Shown: piece after piece, positions 62,592 to 64,000 of the stretch
Position numbering within the stretch: position 1 is the stretch's first letter
Layout of the letters: each line of letters begins with the position of its first letter
Source: MnTg04 sp964568075
Lineage (GTDB): Bacteria > Pseudomonadota > Gammaproteobacteria > Steroidobacterales > MnTg04
Reading direction: 5' to 3'
DNA length: 64,000 nt
NCBI GenBank assembly: GCA_964568075.1
Contig: CAZMOM010000010.1
Location: 1 to 64,000, forward strand
Notes under the pieces: generated by a model
Told to the model about the DNA's origin: nothing
Databases searched by the model: none
What the model saw: only the letters and a program-made list of their open reading frames with translations
Program-made: the position numbers and the translations under genes

Positions 62592-64000
62592 ATGAGTGAA
62601 AATTCACTGATTCTTGACGGCCAGTCATTGACGCTGGCCCAGGTCGATGGTTTTTCCGGGGACCGGCCGGCGTGCGGTCTTTCCGCCGCTGCCCGCGAGC
62701 GCATGGACAAGAGCGTGGCGACCGTCAACGACGTCCTCGAAAGTGGCCGCGTTTGTTATGGCATCAATACTGGATTCGGCGCGTTGGCCAACCGGCGGAT
62801 CTCTGCGCAACAAACCACCGCCTTGCAATACAACCTGGTGCGCAGCCACTGCACGGGGACCGGGCCCATGCTGGACGCCGGCATCGTCCGGCGGACCATG
62901 CTGTTGAAAGCCAACAGCCTGGCGGCCGGCTGCTCGGGTATCCGGCACCAGGTCGTCGATACGCTGCTGGCTTTGCTCAACGCCGATGTACTGCCGCTCA
63001 TTCCGTCACAAGGCTCGGTCGGCGCGTCGGGCGATCTGGCACCGCTGGCCCACCTGGCGCTGGCGTTGATCGGCGAAGGCGAGGCGACTCAGAATGGGAA
63101 ACGGCTGACAGGAGCTGCGGTCGTTGAAGCGGCAGGCGGTCAGCCGGTCACGCTGCAAGCCAAAGAGGGTCTCGCCCTGCTCAATGGAACCCAGGTCAGC
63201 GCCGCACTGGCGATGGAGGGCCTGTTCAGGGGCGAGAAATTACTGAAAACGGCGATCATCAGCGGCGCCTTCACCGTCGAGACGCTGGCCGGCAGTCATC
63301 ATCCTTTCGACGAACGAATTCATGCTGCCCGTAATCTGCGTGGCCAGCAGAGAGTCGCCGAGGCGATCCGCAGTCTGCTCGGCGACAGTGAAATCAAGGC
63401 CAGCCATGCCGATTGCGACCGGGTGCAGGATCCATACTCCGTTCGCTGCATGCCACAGGTCATGGGTGGGGTGGCGGACACGCTGCGCCATGCGGCGGAC
63501 ACGCTCGCGCTGGAGTGCAACAGTGTCTCGGACAATCCGCTGATCTTCGATGGCGACGTTTTATCCGGCGGTAACTTTCACGCGGAGCCACTCGCGTTTA
63601 TCAGTGACTTTATGGCGATCGCGTTGAGCGAAATCGGCGCGATTTCCGAACGCCGGATCGATCTTCTGTTACGCCAGGTCAATCCCGCGCTGCGCATGTT
63701 CCTGACGACCGAGCCCGGTCTCGAGTCGGGTTATATGATTGCCCATGTCACCGCCGCCGCCCTGGCGTCTGAAAACAAGACGCTGGCGCACCCGGCGAGC
63801 ACCGACAGCATCCCGACATCGGCCGGGCAGGAGGACCACGTCAGCATGGCGACCTGGGCCGGCCGTAAGTTGTTGAGCATTACCGACAACCTGGCAAACA
63901 TCCTGGCGATCGAGTTGCTGGCCTCGGCCACCGCACTCGATCAACTGCGTCCGCTGAAAACAACGCCTGCGCTGGAAGCCATCCATGCCGCCGTCCGGGA
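62592..64000 (+). CDS. hutH: histidine ammonia-lyase (3' end cut by window edge)
   Basis: Open from ATG 62592 to the right edge, about 469 codons of the usual 510, without a stop. It deaminates histidine to urocanate. The self-forming MIO cofactor comes from Ala145-Ser146-Gly147 in GSVGASGDLAPL. YGINTGFGALAN, QDPYSVRCMPQVMGG, SDNPLIF and PTSAGQEDHVSM are present. hutU is not in the window. Confidence 0.96.
   Translation, partial: MSENSLILDGQSLTLAQVDGFSGDRPACGLSAAARERMDKSVATVNDVLESGRVCYGINTGFGALANRRISAQQTTALQYNLVRSHCTGTGPMLDAGIVRRTMLLKANSLAAGCSGIRHQVVDTLLALLNADVLPLIPSQGSVGASGDLAPLAHLALALIGEGEATQNGKRLTGAAVVEAAGGQPVTLQAKEGLALLNGTQVSAALAMEGLFRGEKLLKTAIISGAFTVETLAGSHHPFDERIHAARNLRGQQRVAEAIRSLLGDSEIKASHADCDRVQDPYSVRCMPQVMGGVADTLRHAADTLALECNSVSDNPLIFDGDVLSGGNFHAEPLAFISDFMAIALSEIGAISERRIDLLLRQVNPALRMFLTTEPGLESGYMIAHVTAAALASENKTLAHPASTDSIPTSAGQEDHVSMATWAGRKLLSITDNLANILAIELLASATALDQLRPLKTTPALEAIHAAVR

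Overview
The window comes from a free-living Gammaproteobacterium of moderately high GC. The core genes and their order fit this: an asd-fimV-truA-accD-folC-dedD-cvpA-purF string like that of pseudomonads, a folD/cysS/gltX/cyclophilin/lpxH neighbourhood, a parE-parC pair, nrdR-ribDEBH-nusB-thiL-pgpA, xseB-ispA-dxs, EpmA with EF-P, and a Pseudomonas-type five-step histidine pathway (hutF, hutG, hutI, hutH). No genus can be named from the sequence alone. A run of ten Ns at 3435-3444 and possible single-base consensus slips suggest a draft or metagenome-derived assembly.

Layout. 1-5.6 kb is accessory DNA: a Tat-exported FAD oxidase cut by the window edge, a cysteine-rich secreted protein, a membrane protein broken by the N gap, a pair of small lipoproteins, and three copies of a palindromic repeat in the intergenic spaces. 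It ends at a tRNA locus (5.6-6.6 kb) with tRNA-Pro(UGG) and a tRNA-Arg(UCU) whose anticodon is split by a 643-nt group I intron carrying its own PD-(D/E)XK endonuclease gene. This is the most unusual element of the window. From 6.7 kb onward the DNA is mostly conserved housekeeping: folD, cysS, gltX, a periplasmic cyclophilin and a decayed lpxH remnant; miaE and a receiver-kinase fusion; glycerate kinase; the purF-to-fimV string; asd, aroC and prmB.

26.9-31 kb carries copper delivery to cytochrome oxidase (SCO1, PCuAC), psd, epmA, free-methionine sulfoxide reductase and efp. A FimX-like protein with decayed GGDEF and EAL motifs follows and, with FimV, points to type IV pili. Next come htpX, parC, parE and an oxidative-stress/iron cluster (rubrerythrin, Fe-S oxidoreductase, an encapsulin-cargo-type ferritin without an encapsulin gene, DUF3501). 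Isoprenoid precursor genes (ispA, dxs), folE2 and a kinase with a cyclic-nucleotide-binding domain follow, then the riboflavin/thiamine/phospholipid operon, glyA, a histone-deacetylase-like hydrolase, ettA, ferredoxin-NADP reductase and the hut genes up to the right edge (hutH truncated).

The candidates most worth following up are the tRNA-Arg intron, the orphan EncFtn, the broken lpxH, the dispersed palindromes and long perfect inverted repeats, and the repeat invasion of a DUF2889 gene.
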